A stretch of 64,000 nt of DNA from positions 1 to 64,000 of the forward strand of contig DEAT01000012.1 in NCBI GenBank assembly GCA_002348265.1, in the 5' to 3' direction. The notes under the pieces are model-generated. The model made no database searches. It was not told the DNA's origin and saw nothing but the letters and a program-made list of their open reading frames with translations. This DNA is from Gemmatimonadales bacterium UBA2975. Lineage in GTDB: Bacteria > Gemmatimonadota > Gemmatimonadetes > Longimicrobiales > Gaopeijiaceae. A program made the translations under genes and the position numbers. Below are positions 8,813 to 17,741 of the stretch, piece by piece (within the stretch, counting starts at the first letter, position 1; each line of letters starts with the position of its first letter).

Positions 8813-11157
8813 CAGAACGCCTGCCCTATAGAAACGTGGAGTTGGAAGCCTCGGTCATCGCCCCCGAATAAAACTGGAGAGCCTAGCTGCACTAGTTCAC
8901 CCGTACTTACCCACGGAACGACTTTCCCATCCACAACGAGTTGATCTCCAAGTTCTCTTGCAACATCCAACGGCAAAATCTGCTCCGTAACCACAGGCAG
9001 ATACTCCGCACCCCTGAATCTATACGCGAGATCGAGGCGGACTGGTCCAACAGGGCTCGGGAAACGCACACCGACCCCAGGTGTGAACTCCATATCCCGG
9101 AGAAGAATGCTCTGATTTGGGCCCCATGCCTGACCCACGTCACCGAACAGCACCCCCTCTACGAAGCCCATTGCTATCCGGAATTCGAGGTTCGCCTCAA
9201 GCAACCGGGTCCCGCCTACTGGTTGATCCTCGTATACTGCAGTCGGGTTAGCCTCGCAACTTCTATCTCGAAGAGACTCGGGCGAGCACATCCCACCCCC
9301 TTCCAACATGGACAGCAGATTTGTCGCCTTCGCCAGCAGCACTCTAGGCCCAAGCCTACTCTGCGCGAAACCTCTTACAGAGTTTGCTCCACCAGTATAG
9401 AAGCGCTTTTGTGGGTGTACTAATTCGACGCCCTCTGCCCGAGGACGACCCTGTCGGACAAGTCCTTCAAACCCTCCAGACCCAACCCATCCTCCACGGA
9501 CCCTTGTCGCTAACACCAGACGACCAGTGGAGGCGTAGCGACTAGCCTCAGCGATCACCCGATCGTAGCGGAAGTTTGACATAGTCCAGTTCGCCGCATG
9601 CTCAACATCGAACAGAAGACGATATCCCGATCTGGGATTTAAAAGATCGTCGGAGCGCTCCCGTGCGAATGAGATGCCTATGGGCGAGAGGGAGTTCGGA
9701 TCTTCTAGCTCCCTTATATCATCTGGTGCACATACTAGAAAGCCAGTGCAGAAAAGTACGTCACTCGCGTCTAGCTCTGAGATCTCCGGACGGTAAAAGC
9801 CAGTCACGACAGTTCTCTCCCCGACAGCACGAGAAAGTCCTAACTGGCCACCCACGGCGCGACGATTAAAAATGTCGGGCAACGACTGTCTCTCAATAAA
9901 GAGCGAGGCCGACAAAGAATTACGGCTCGAAAAAAACCACGGCTGTACGAAGTCGACAGCAGCTATACCTGTTAGACCCGCAAAGTCACCCTCACCACTC
10001 TGCGTGCAGAGGACATCTCGGAACTCTTGTGCGAGTATATTCCCCAACCGTCCGCGGACCGAGAGGCTCCGACCTCCTCCGAAAAAATTTCGGCTTGTCC
10101 AACGGGCCTCGGTATTCAGACACTCGGCAGTACTCCATCCCCCACCGGCACGTACCCGAAAAGCGTCCCCCTCCTGCACAATGATAGCTACATCAACCGT
10201 CGGGTTCTGAACGCCCAGCAACGTATCTGGAACCACGGTCACGTTTCGTACGATATCTAGGCCGTACAAACGCGACGAAGCCTGATCGACGTCGGTGCGA
10301 CGATACGGATCACCCCGTCTCAGCTGAGATGTTCTCAGAACTGTCCCTATTCCAAGGCTCTCCAATCCCTCCACCGTGATGTTGCCATACGTTGTCGCAG
10401 GACCGGGAACGACCTCAAACATCGTGACGGCGTCGTATGAAGGTGGATTACCCGGCCGATTTACCTGTCTGAATACATCAGCGTACGCGTAACCCTGATT
10501 ACTAAGGCGCTGGATAATTGAGTCCCGTGTCGCATCTAAGGCTAATGTTGACAGTCGATCTCCTTCCGCGAGCGGAAGCTCATCTAGCAGGCCTTTTGCT
10601 ATGAATTCCTCTGCTCCTGAGAACCCGATGCTTTGAGCAATGATCGGGCGACCCTCTTCAATGCGGAAAGTTACACGGGCAACCGACCCTGTCCTTTCTA
10701 CTACCGGCTCGTTCACCACTACGTCACGAAAGCCCCTTTGGCGGTACCAGAGAACTAATCGTGCCCTATCCCGAGGAAGATCCCGGTCCTGAAGTGTTGA
10801 GCGACTCAGTGCGAAATCTACGCCTAGAGGACAGAGTGGGAGTGGGAAGTAGAACCACAGAGAACGACACGCCGTCGCTCGCGTTGCTATAGCTCTAGAG
10901 AGTGAGTCCGCGGGGAAAGTGACATTACCCTCAAACCGAACATCTAGTACCTCAGGGCCACGTAACTGACCCATCCCAGAGGACGGGAAGGTAGCCATCA
11001 CCAAACCGGCGATCATGATCATCGGCAGGAGTGGAAAGGTCCTCCTTATTTCCGCACCGAGGGAGTAGTCTCTACCTTCACCGAGTGCGGAAAAGCAGTT
11101 CCTTAACACCTCTCGCAGATACGCGAGATAGATCGATAATCGCGAGTCAGCCAGCAA
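8812..11157 (-). CDS. tamA: Omp85-family outer-membrane protein, TamA/BamA type
   Basis: 781 residues with a signal-like segment (about residues 40-62, ending SSGMGQL), then POTRA-type repeats (about 65-330) and a C-terminal beta-barrel ending in phenylalanine, as expected of a BamA-recognised outer-membrane protein. The late motif SVRGFAQSRLGPRVL contains the VRGF signature of the Omp85 loop 6. Pairing with tamB makes TamA the best guess over BamA. The start chosen is TTG at 11157 because a good ribosome site (GAGGGAG) lies about 10 nt upstream inside the preceding gene; an ATG at 11022 just before the hydrophobic signal core is an alternative. Confidence 0.88.
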   Translation of the reverse strand: MLADSRLSIYLAYLREVLRNCFSALGEGRDYSLGAEIRRTFPLLPMIMIAGLVMATFPSSGMGQLRGPEVLDVRFEGNVTFPADSLSRAIATRATACRSLWFYFPLPLCPLGVDFALSRSTLQDRDLPRDRARLVLWYRQRGFRDVVVNEPVVERTGSVARVTFRIEEGRPIIAQSIGFSGAEEFIAKGLLDELPLAEGDRLSTLALDATRDSIIQRLSNQGYAYADVFRQVNRPGNPPSYDAVTMFEVVPGPATTYGNITVEGLESLGIGTVLRTSQLRRGDPYRRTDVDQASSRLYGLDIVRNVTVVPDTLLGVQNPTVDVAIIVQEGDAFRVRAGGGWSTAECLNTEARWTSRNFFGGGRSLSVRGRLGNILAQEFRDVLCTQSGEGDFAGLTGIAAVDFVQPWFFSSRNSLSASLFIERQSLPDIFNRRAVGGQLGLSRAVGERTVVTGFYRPEISELDASDVLFCTGFLVCAPDDIRELEDPNSLSPIGISFARERSDDLLNPRSGYRLLFDVEHAANWTMSNFRYDRVIAEASRYASTGRLVLATRVRGGWVGSGGFEGLVRQGRPRAEGVELVHPQKRFYTGGANSVRGFAQSRLGPRVLLAKATNLLSMLEGGGMCSPESLRDRSCEANPTAVYEDQPVGGTRLLEANLEFRIAMGFVEGVLFGDVGQAWGPNQSILLRDMEFTPGVGVRFPSPVGPVRLDLAYRFRGAEYLPVVTEQILPLDVARELGDQLVVDGKVVPWVSTGELVQLGSPVLFGGDDRGFQLHVSIGQAF

Positions 11158-11160
11158 CCG

Positions 11161-11994
11161 TCACACTCTCCCTCGAAGCCGCCACGAACGCGACGGCATC
11201 GGTTCAAACGCAACACTACCGATTGCACGGCGATAGGGAGTGACCTCAACGTCATCCTCACCGAAGCGAAGAACGCTTAGGCTATTCCATCCATCCTCTG
11301 ACCCACGACCACGCAAGGACGTTGTCGTCCCGCACGCGAGGATCGGTAGGGGAGGATCTTGTGGCGGACACTCTGGAATCTCCTCAGAAACCGTCATGAA
11401 GGTTTCATGAACGTGACCGCCAAGGATCAAGTCCACCCCCATATCAGCGAAAACACGGGCCAAGTAGGCGGCGCGGGGAAGTGGTCGGCCCGCGTCCTTG
11501 CTGGGTGCAGGGACAAAGTTGTGATGGACGACAAGAAGACGGAGAACATCCCGTTCCCCGGTCTCGAAAGCTTGACGAGCGAAATCGACCTGACAGTCGT
11601 CGATGCGCCCATTGACGATTGCACGGAGCGGAGCCGCAGAATTCAACGAGACGATGATGGCCCCGTCGACCATAGTAACCGTATCTAAAGCTCGCTCTCC
11701 CGCGAAGCTTCTCCAATTCCCGAATGGATCAAACAGACGTTCCCAAATTCGGTAAAGAGGGACGTCATGGTTCCCGGGTGTCACAACAACAGGCCTTGCA
11801 CCAAACCCGTCGATAATCGAACGGGCTATAACGAACTCTCTCTTCTTCGCACGTTGTGTAAGGTCACCTGACACTATTAATACGTCTGGGTCTATATCCT
11901 CCGCCAATGCAAGGAGTGCTTCCGCGGCTTCCGGCAGATACGGCTTCCCGCACTGGAAGTCCGAAGTATGCAGCACGGTCAACCGGTCAGACAT
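11161..11994 (-). CDS. Calcineurin-like metallophosphoesterase
   Basis: 277 residues. The metallophosphoesterase blocks are present in order: LHTSDFQ (about 8-14), SGDLTQR (about 43-49), GNHDVP (about 74-79), VVHHNF (about 156-161) and GGHVHE (about 197-202). These make a dinuclear metal site and resemble class III cyclic-nucleotide phosphodiesterases and related hydrolases; the substrate cannot be told from sequence. The first block is unusual: the common DxH is DFQ here, so a usual metal-ligand histidine is replaced by glutamine. It sits between lgt and tamA with gaps of 1 and 3 nt, so it is transcribed with envelope genes, which hints at a phospholipid or envelope substrate (inference). 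Confidence 0.85.
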   Translation of the reverse strand: MSDRLTVLHTSDFQCGKPYLPEAAEALLALAEDIDPDVLIVSGDLTQRAKKREFVIARSIIDGFGARPVVVTPGNHDVPLYRIWERLFDPFGNWRSFAGERALDTVTMVDGAIIVSLNSAAPLRAIVNGRIDDCQVDFARQAFETGERDVLRLLVVHHNFVPAPSKDAGRPLPRAAYLARVFADMGVDLILGGHVHETFMTVSEEIPECPPQDPPLPILACGTTTSLRGRGSEDGWNSLSVLRFGEDDVEVTPYRRAIGSVAFEPMPSRSWRLRGRV

Positions 11995-11995
11995 A

Positions 11996-12838
11996 TCAGG
12001 TCGACTCCGAGGCCGCCCGCGTCTTCAAGACGCCCCAGACTCCGACCGCGACGATCGCGAGGCTGATTATCTGAGCGACAGTCAGGACACCAAAGAAACG
12101 GTCGTCCTTGGCCCGCAAAAACTCAACTAGAAACCGTTCGACACCCGCGCAACCCAGCCAGAGCATGAAGAGCCATCCCTTTTGATGTCCGTGTTCTCGG
12201 ATTCGCCAGAGAATGAAGAAGATCAGAGTGCTCATGCCGACCTCGTAGAGCTGGGTCGGGTGAACCGGGACAACATTTCCGTATTCCTCTATGAGAGCGG
12301 GGTCTACGGTGATACCGAACATTTGCTCAATATTCTGCACGGTAGTCGCCGGTGCGCCCTTTGGAAAACGGACTCCGAGGAAAGAGTCGGTTGGCAGGCC
12401 CCAGTCGTCACCAACGAGAAAGCACCCAATACGCCCGACGGCGTACGCCAAGGCCAACGCAGGCGCAATGAGGTCAGCCATGACCGGCACCGAAAGTCCC
12501 TGGCGACGGATCTCCCTTATAACCAAGGCCGTAGCGAGCAGAAATCCGCCGTACCACACCAGTCCGCCGCGAGAAAAAACCATCCTTATTGGGTCTTCGA
12601 TCAGACTGGGGAAATTCAGAAGCAGATAGTACACCTTCGCTCCTAGGATTCCTCCAATGACCGCCATGAAGACGAAGTCCCAAGCCTTATCGGGGTCCTC
12701 GTTGACCCGCTGAAGCTCCGCTCGCAAAACGTAACCCGCCGTAAGGAAAGCAAGTAACATGAACACCCCGAATGAGGTTATAGGCTGCCCCCCAAGAAAG
12801 GGGACCCATTGGGGCATTTGGAAGAAAACCGGATACAT
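11996..12838 (-). CDS. lgt: Phosphatidylglycerol-prolipoprotein diacylglyceryl transferase
   Basis: 280 residues with about seven membrane segments. Lgt moves diacylglycerol from phosphatidylglycerol to the lipobox cysteine of prolipoproteins, the first step of lipoprotein maturation. The family signature appears as GRIGCFLVGDDWG (about 138-150), with the essential Arg; the usual GN pair is GC here, a variant also known outside proteobacteria. The periplasmic YGGF segment and VHPTQLYE motif are also present. Several lipoproteins in this window (29.7, 33.7, 52.1 and 54.0 kb) are expected substrates. It is separated from tsaD by 7 nt and from the metallophosphoesterase gene by 1 nt. Confidence 0.95.
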   Translation of the reverse strand: MYPVFFQMPQWVPFLGGQPITSFGVFMLLAFLTAGYVLRAELQRVNEDPDKAWDFVFMAVIGGILGAKVYYLLLNFPSLIEDPIRMVFSRGGLVWYGGFLLATALVIREIRRQGLSVPVMADLIAPALALAYAVGRIGCFLVGDDWGLPTDSFLGVRFPKGAPATTVQNIEQMFGITVDPALIEEYGNVVPVHPTQLYEVGMSTLIFFILWRIREHGHQKGWLFMLWLGCAGVERFLVEFLRAKDDRFFGVLTVAQIISLAIVAVGVWGVLKTRAASEST

Positions 12839-12845
12839 ATGCCGT

Positions 12846-13940
12846 CTAAGTTTTGGGGAGGGTTATTCCGCGGGAGCCGTCCCGAAGACCAGGGAAATCT
12901 AGAGACGCCCATGCATTCTGATCCAAGGGGGCGCTCTCTCCTTTCTCGAAACGGAATCGCGCAGCTCTAGCAATCATCGCCCCGTTGTCGAGAGAGAGCC
13001 GCAAAGAAGCATGATGCACAGACCGGGGTCCCGTCTCTGCATCGAGTTCTTGGATCCTTCTTTCCATCTCTTGGCGCAGATGTACGTTCGCACTGACACC
13101 TCCCCCGAGGACTACGCGCCCGCAGCCTGTTTCACGCATGGCCCTAAGTGTCTTGGAAACCAGTACGTCAACCGCTGCATCTTGGAAGGCCGCTGCCACG
13201 TGTGGGGCCTCATCTGACAGGGAGTCGCCCAACTTCGTCGTCAAGTCGATGACCGCAGTTTTTAAGCCACTGAAAGAGAAGTCGTAGAACGCCGGATCTT
13301 CGACAGTCTGGTTCCGGCGCAGCATCGGCCTTGGCAGCCGGTGCCTCTCCGGGTCACCGTCCTCTGCAATCCGCTGGACCGCAGGGCCACCGGGATACGG
13401 AAGACCAAGAAGCTTGGCAACCTTGTCAAACGCCTCGCCTGCCGCGTCATCCCTGGTTTTTCCTAGAAGCTCGTATTCACCCCAGGCCGTCACGTACAAC
13501 AACAGCGTATGCCCACCCGAGACCAAAAGAGCGATAAAAGGGGGCTCAGCCTGTGGGTCCTCAAGCACGGGGCCAAAAAGGTGTCCCTCCATATGATGGA
13601 CAGCGACCCACGGTCGATCGAGAGCCCATGCTACCGCCTTCGTCCAGCATACTCCCACCAAAAGTGCACCAATCAGGCCAGGGCCAGTCGTCACACCGAA
13701 CACATCGACGTCCTCAAGCGCAACCCCGGCTCTTTCTAGGGCCTCGTTGACCACGCTATCGACCTTCTGAAGATGAGCTCTCGCAGCCAGCTCGGGGACA
13801 ACACCGCCGTATACCTCATGAACGTCCTGCGAGAGAATCACATGTCCGAGAATCCGGTTATCACCGTCAAGCACCGCCGCCGCCGTCTCATCGCAGGAAG
13901 TCTCGAGACCGAGCACAAGCGGTCTGCTAAGGAGGCTCAC
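12846..13940 (-). CDS. tsaD: tRNA N6-adenosine threonylcarbamoyltransferase TsaD
   Basis: 364 residues. TsaD is the catalytic subunit that transfers threonylcarbamoyl to A37 of ANN-decoding tRNAs. The N-terminus LVLGLETSCDETAAAV and the metal-binding HHMEGH motif (about 119-124) are diagnostic, followed by the LLVSGGHT and FSFSGLKTAV segments of the ASKHA nucleotide-binding fold and the late GGGVSANVHLR motif. The first four bases overlap the stop of the upstream YbbR gene, so the two are likely coupled. The partners TsaB/TsaC/TsaE are not in the window. Confidence 0.97.
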   Translation of the reverse strand: MSLLSRPLVLGLETSCDETAAAVLDGDNRILGHVILSQDVHEVYGGVVPELAARAHLQKVDSVVNEALERAGVALEDVDVFGVTTGPGLIGALLVGVCWTKAVAWALDRPWVAVHHMEGHLFGPVLEDPQAEPPFIALLVSGGHTLLLYVTAWGEYELLGKTRDDAAGEAFDKVAKLLGLPYPGGPAVQRIAEDGDPERHRLPRPMLRRNQTVEDPAFYDFSFSGLKTAVIDLTTKLGDSLSDEAPHVAAAFQDAAVDVLVSKTLRAMRETGCGRVVLGGGVSANVHLRQEMERRIQELDAETGPRSVHHASLRLSLDNGAMIARAARFRFEKGESAPLDQNAWASLDFPGLRDGSRGITLPKT

Positions 13941-14914
13941 TGAGAACCACCGGTGAGTTCGGCTCGATCCAGCACCCTGCGCACAGTAATTCGTTCGTTA
14001 CCCGGAACCACCGTAACGAGACTTGGAACGCCTTCGATACGGACCGATACGACCCTCTCCTCGCCTGGGGTCAATCCCTGGAGATACTCGGTCGGAACCC
14101 ACGCGAGAAGGCGCTCCGGAACGATTGAGGTAACCAGCGTACGTGCTCCGGCTAATCGCACCTGAATGATAGCCGGATTAACGATCAGCTCAGGCTCACC
14201 TGGATTAGCTATGGCCTGAACCGAAATCCCATCTAAGACACGCTCTACCCGATCTTCTAAACGCACACCCAGGGTCGCCGTCATCGGCACTACTGAAGTA
14301 CCAAGAAGCCCTATCGTGTCTACAGCAACGGTATAAACTCCCGACCTAGCTACATCAGACCAGTCGAGGGCCACGAGTCTCAAGGAGTCGATGTTCATGA
14401 CCGAACTTCGCGGACCCCGGATACGAATAACCCTCGGATTGACCTCAATCGGAGCAGAGAGAGCCAACTGGTCATGGACACGACCCACGAATCGGGTTGC
14501 AACAGGAATCAGTCTGGTCTGCGCCTGCTCAAGTGAGACGCGGATCGCAGAGGGAACCATCGATTCCACAATGAGGCCGGTCGACTCACCCAGGTCTACC
14601 CATTCCCTACGAAGCGAGATGACCGTATCACGCGATCCGACCGACGCCACCGGAACACGAATACTCATTCCCTCTCGTGCCAGGCGGATAATATCCCGTG
14701 CCGTACCACCAAGACGAACGTCTATTTGGGAAGGACTGGGGACTGCAGAAGTAGTCCATGCTGTATCGGCTACATGAACCGAAACGGGTACAGCAGTGAA
14801 CGTCTCTCGATTCGACGGCTCCGTCTGGACTAACGCCCATAGGAATATGGAGAGCGCCAGGGCGGACAGCTTCAGCAGTCCGTTGTGCACCAGCGCCTGT
14901 TTCGAAGTAACCAA
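13937..14914 (-). CDS. YbbR-domain (CdaR-like) membrane-anchored protein
   Basis: 325 residues: a short cytoplasmic tail, one membrane anchor (about 12-28, LLKLSALALSIFLWALV) and then three to four repeats of about 80 residues typical of YbbR domains (VSVHVADTAW..., with recurring beta-strand patterns and RIRGP-type turns). In Firmicutes the YbbR protein CdaR regulates the diadenylate cyclase CdaA; no cyclase gene is visible here, so the role is unknown. The N-terminal FLWALVQTE segment is characteristic. It overlaps tsaD by 4 nt at its 3' end and follows the TlpA-like gene by 9 nt. Confidence 0.85.
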   Translation of the reverse strand: MVTSKQALVHNGLLKLSALALSIFLWALVQTEPSNRETFTAVPVSVHVADTAWTTSAVPSPSQIDVRLGGTARDIIRLAREGMSIRVPVASVGSRDTVISLRREWVDLGESTGLIVESMVPSAIRVSLEQAQTRLIPVATRFVGRVHDQLALSAPIEVNPRVIRIRGPRSSVMNIDSLRLVALDWSDVARSGVYTVAVDTIGLLGTSVVPMTATLGVRLEDRVERVLDGISVQAIANPGEPELIVNPAIIQVRLAGARTLVTSIVPERLLAWVPTEYLQGLTPGEERVVSVRIEGVPSLVTVVPGNERITVRRVLDRAELTGGSQ

Positions 14915-14923
14915 AACGTCGCC

Positions 14924-15487
14924 TCAGTCTGAGACTAGGAGCCTACGAATAAGCTCCACATTCTCAGACGCGTTCCAGTCGGTTTCCCCGGCGACCTTCT
15001 TGTAAATGACCCCATCCTTACCTATCACGAAACTCTCCGGAACCCCCGTTGTCTGATAGATCTGTTGAATGTCGCCACTCGGATTCTGCAAGATTGGGAA
15101 TGTCAGCCCCAACTGCTCGGCAAACGCAGCTAAGTCCCCTCCCTCACGACCAAAAAGATCGAATTGCCCTGCCGGCGCGTCGATACTCACTGCAAGGATC
15201 TCGAAATCCTCACCGATGAAACGATCATACAGGCGCTGCATGGAGGGCATCTCGGTAAGACACGGTCCGCACCAGGTAGCCCACACGTTGACTAGCAAGA
15301 CATCCTTTCCTAGAAAATCTGAAAGGCTGACCTCCGAGCCATCCATGGCAAGCATAGTGAACTCCGGTGCCTCGCTACCCGTGATCACAGGACGATAGTT
15401 CTCACGACCCACCCACGCGGCCAGAACTGTCGCCACGAAGGCTGCGATAGCCCAAAAATAGGGTGATCTGACCAAGAAACGCTTCAT
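14924..15487 (-). CDS. TlpA-like membrane-anchored thioredoxin-fold protein
   Basis: 187 residues. An N-terminal membrane anchor (about 9-26) is followed by an AhpC/TSA-redoxin domain with the active-site motif WATWCGPC (about 70-77) and a late cis-proline loop TTGVPESFVIGKDG (about 147-160). Such proteins act on the periplasmic side as reductants for cytochrome c maturation or other extracytoplasmic disulfides (ResA/TlpA/DsbE group). The specific partner is not visible; no cytochrome maturation genes are nearby. It lies in the housekeeping run between the PASTA gene (59-nt gap) and the YbbR gene (9-nt gap). Confidence 0.9.
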   Translation of the reverse strand: MKRFLVRSPYFWAIAAFVATVLAAWVGRENYRPVITGSEAPEFTMLAMDGSEVSLSDFLGKDVLLVNVWATWCGPCLTEMPSMQRLYDRFIGEDFEILAVSIDAPAGQFDLFGREGGDLAAFAEQLGLTFPILQNPSGDIQQIYQTTGVPESFVIGKDGVIYKKVAGETDWNASENVELIRRLLVSD

Positions 15488-15546
15488 CTTTAGTGTTTTA
15501 TGGGTTGAGTCGTCTGCCGTGTTCTGCTGACGTAACGGTTCATCTT

Positions 15547-16434
15547 TTAATCTGCCCCCCCGCGCCGACCCACTTTCAGTCGGACCCCACTACCACGCTC
15601 AAGTTCACTGGCCGCGGCCGGTTCCTGCTCAACCACAACACCCTGATCTCTACCGAAACGAAATACCTCCTCGACTTCTATCACGTCGAGGCCCAGCGAA
15701 TCCAATAAACTCTCTGCCTCCGCCTGCTTAAGACCTAAGACCGCGGGCATGAGCACCAAGGGCGGTCCGGTGCTCACTATTAGCCTGATCTCGGCCGGAA
15801 GCGCCACCATGCTGTCCGGCGGGGGAGACAGCCCTACTACCTGCCCGCGAACCTCTTCGGCTTCGACAGAATCGACTTCTACTACAAAGCCGCCTGTCTC
15901 AAGCACAACGCGCGCGCTGGCTTGGTCAAGACTTAAGACATCCGGGACTGACCTCATCTGCGGACCCATGCTCATTGTAACGTAGACCGGCTCATCCGGG
16001 CGACTTACCTGCCCGGGTAAAGGAGACTGGCCTAGCAAAACCCCTGCAGCGACGGTCGGGTGCGTGATCGAGTCAGTCTGTCCAAGTTCAAGTCCTGCCC
16101 CAGCCAATCGCTCCTCAGCACTCGCAAGGCCGAGGCCTCGCACGTCAGGAACTTCATAGAGATCACCCGTTGGTGGGGGCGCAGGAAAGAAAACCCTGGT
16201 AGCCAAGCCGTAACCAGCACACCCTCCCCCTATAACCAACACGACGAAGCCACCGAAAAGTACTCGGCCACTGAGCGCTGCTAGGCCGACGCCTCCTTTA
16301 ACTCTGCCTCCAGTCCCGTCCCTATCCGACGAGGAACTGTCTCCGACACGCTGTGATTGATCCCGACCCGAAAACCCGCCCGTTTTGTGTTTTCGGCGCT
16401 TTCGGTTCCGTCCCAGTGAGTCTCCTAGCTTCAT
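15547..16434 (-). CDS. Membrane protein with three PASTA domains and no kinase domain
   Basis: 295 residues. A basic, serine-rich cytoplasmic tail of about 50 residues leads to one membrane segment (about 57-77), then three PASTA repeats starting near 92 (VPDVRGLGLASAEERL), 162 (VPDVLSLDQASARVVL) and 232 (MPAVLGLKQAEAESLL). PASTA domains bind peptidoglycan fragments or beta-lactams and usually sit on Ser/Thr kinases or class B penicillin-binding proteins. Here neither is fused, so this looks like a free-standing envelope sensor or scaffold; that role is inference. The start overlaps the rsmB stop by 4 nt, and rsmB-PASTA adjacency suggests co-expression with translation genes. Confidence 0.88.
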   Translation of the reverse strand: MKLGDSLGRNRKRRKHKTGGFSGRDQSQRVGDSSSSDRDGTGGRVKGGVGLAALSGRVLFGGFVVLVIGGGCAGYGLATRVFFPAPPPTGDLYEVPDVRGLGLASAEERLAGAGLELGQTDSITHPTVAAGVLLGQSPLPGQVSRPDEPVYVTMSMGPQMRSVPDVLSLDQASARVVLETGGFVVEVDSVEAEEVRGQVVGLSPPPDSMVALPAEIRLIVSTGPPLVLMPAVLGLKQAEAESLLDSLGLDVIEVEEVFRFGRDQGVVVEQEPAAASELERGSGVRLKVGRRGGAD

Positions 16435-17741
16435 AGAGCCTTCCTCAGGCGTGCCCCAAAAGAACCATCATAGCCAGAACGCCATGGCTCGACACGTAAA
16501 AACCCCTCCGAATCAACGAACGCTCCCCCAGGATCTTCATTTGTGAACGCTTCACTCGGTTCAAGCACGTATTCCGGGTGCCCAGCGAGGAAGTCACTTA
16601 CACACCGCTCGTTCTCTTCTGGCTCTAAGGTACAGGTCGAGTAGACAAGAATACCTCCCGGGCAGACGACATCGGCTGCTGCGTCCAGCATGCTACGTTG
16701 GAGCGCCGCCATTTCAGGAATCCCTTCCTCCTTCAACCTCCAGCGGGCGTCAGGATGTCTAGCTAGAGTGCCTGTGCCGGTGCACGGGGCATCAACCATT
16801 ACCACATCTGCCGCCACTAGTGGTAAGCTATTGGCGTCGGCGACGACCAACTCCAATGGCCGCTCAGTGCGGTCCGCGTTGTCTTTGACCATTCGCATAC
16901 GTGATTCCGACCGATCAAGTGCAATGATCCGAGCGGCTCGATCCGACAGCGCAAGCGCTTTGCCGCCCGGGGCCGCACAAAGATCAGCAACAATCGTGCC
17001 TGACGAAACATCCGCGTAACGCGCTACAAGATTTGACGCTGGATCTTGGACAATAGAAATCGGAAGAGCACGCAACGCCGAAGCTACTGAACTAGTATCG
17101 GCCAGGCGGAGACATGGACTCCACTCCGCTGCTAGCGAGGCCTGAACCCCCTCTTCCGCTAAGCGTGCTAAAGCCTCCTCGCTGTTCATCCCTATGGGGA
17201 GAATAGACGTCGGAGGCCGGCTATTGTCATGCTCTAAAAGCCTCCGAACATCAATCACGTCATAGCGTGAGAGCCATCGCCGAACAAGCCACTCGGGATG
17301 GGAACCCCAAGTCGTTAATGCCAAGAGCGAATCCATGTCTTCCGGTGGCACCGCAGCATCGGCTGCAACCCTGCGGAGGACGGCATTCACAAAGCCAGTC
17401 GGTCGTGCTCCTGCCTCTACCCGTACTTGGTCTACTGTGGCTGACACAGCAGCATACGCAGGTACCGACTCCATGTAGTGAATCTGATAGGTGCCGAGAC
17501 GCAGGAGTTCCAGAACTGGTCCATCGAGTTCTCTGAGTGGCCTAGACACATGTGCCTCAAGCAGCCCATCAAGTCGTCCTCTGAGGCGGGTCGTTCCCCA
17601 TGCTAGCTCATGAGCAAATCCACGCTCTCGTGGCTCCAACGAATCGGCTATGTCCGAGAAGGCCCGATGGAGACGCCTGCCTCGTTCGGCTTCGACCCGA
17701 ATTGCGTACGCAGCCGCCCGACCGGGCGTGACCCCGGTCAG
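16431..17741 (-). CDS. rsmB: 16S rRNA (cytosine-967-C5)-methyltransferase RsmB, probable CTG start
   Basis: The protein has the N-terminal NusB-like RNA-binding domain and a C-terminal Rossmann methyltransferase domain with ADLCAAPGGKAL (SAM site), VMVDAPCTGTG (catalytic PC motif) and LVYSTCTLEPEENE (second catalytic cysteine). The first standard start codon in frame is TTG at 17639, but conserved family sequence (AAAYAIRVEAERGRRLHRAF) lies upstream of it in the same frame. In-frame codons back to the TGA at 17756-17754 include no ATG, GTG or TTG. CTG at 17741-17739 overlaps the thiG stop as CTGA, the same layout as the ATGA/GTGA couplings elsewhere in this run, and gives 436 residues, close to E. 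coli RsmB (429). Function is confident; the CTG start is inferred. Confidence 0.9.
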   Translation of the reverse strand: MTGVTPGRAAAYAIRVEAERGRRLHRAFSDIADSLEPRERGFAHELAWGTTRLRGRLDGLLEAHVSRPLRELDGPVLELLRLGTYQIHYMESVPAYAAVSATVDQVRVEAGARPTGFVNAVLRRVAADAAVPPEDMDSLLALTTWGSHPEWLVRRWLSRYDVIDVRRLLEHDNSRPPTSILPIGMNSEEALARLAEEGVQASLAAEWSPCLRLADTSSVASALRALPISIVQDPASNLVARYADVSSGTIVADLCAAPGGKALALSDRAARIIALDRSESRMRMVKDNADRTERPLELVVADANSLPLVAADVVMVDAPCTGTGTLARHPDARWRLKEEGIPEMAALQRSMLDAAADVVCPGGILVYSTCTLEPEENERCVSDFLAGHPEYVLEPSEAFTNEDPGGAFVDSEGFLRVEPWRSGYDGSFGARLRKAL

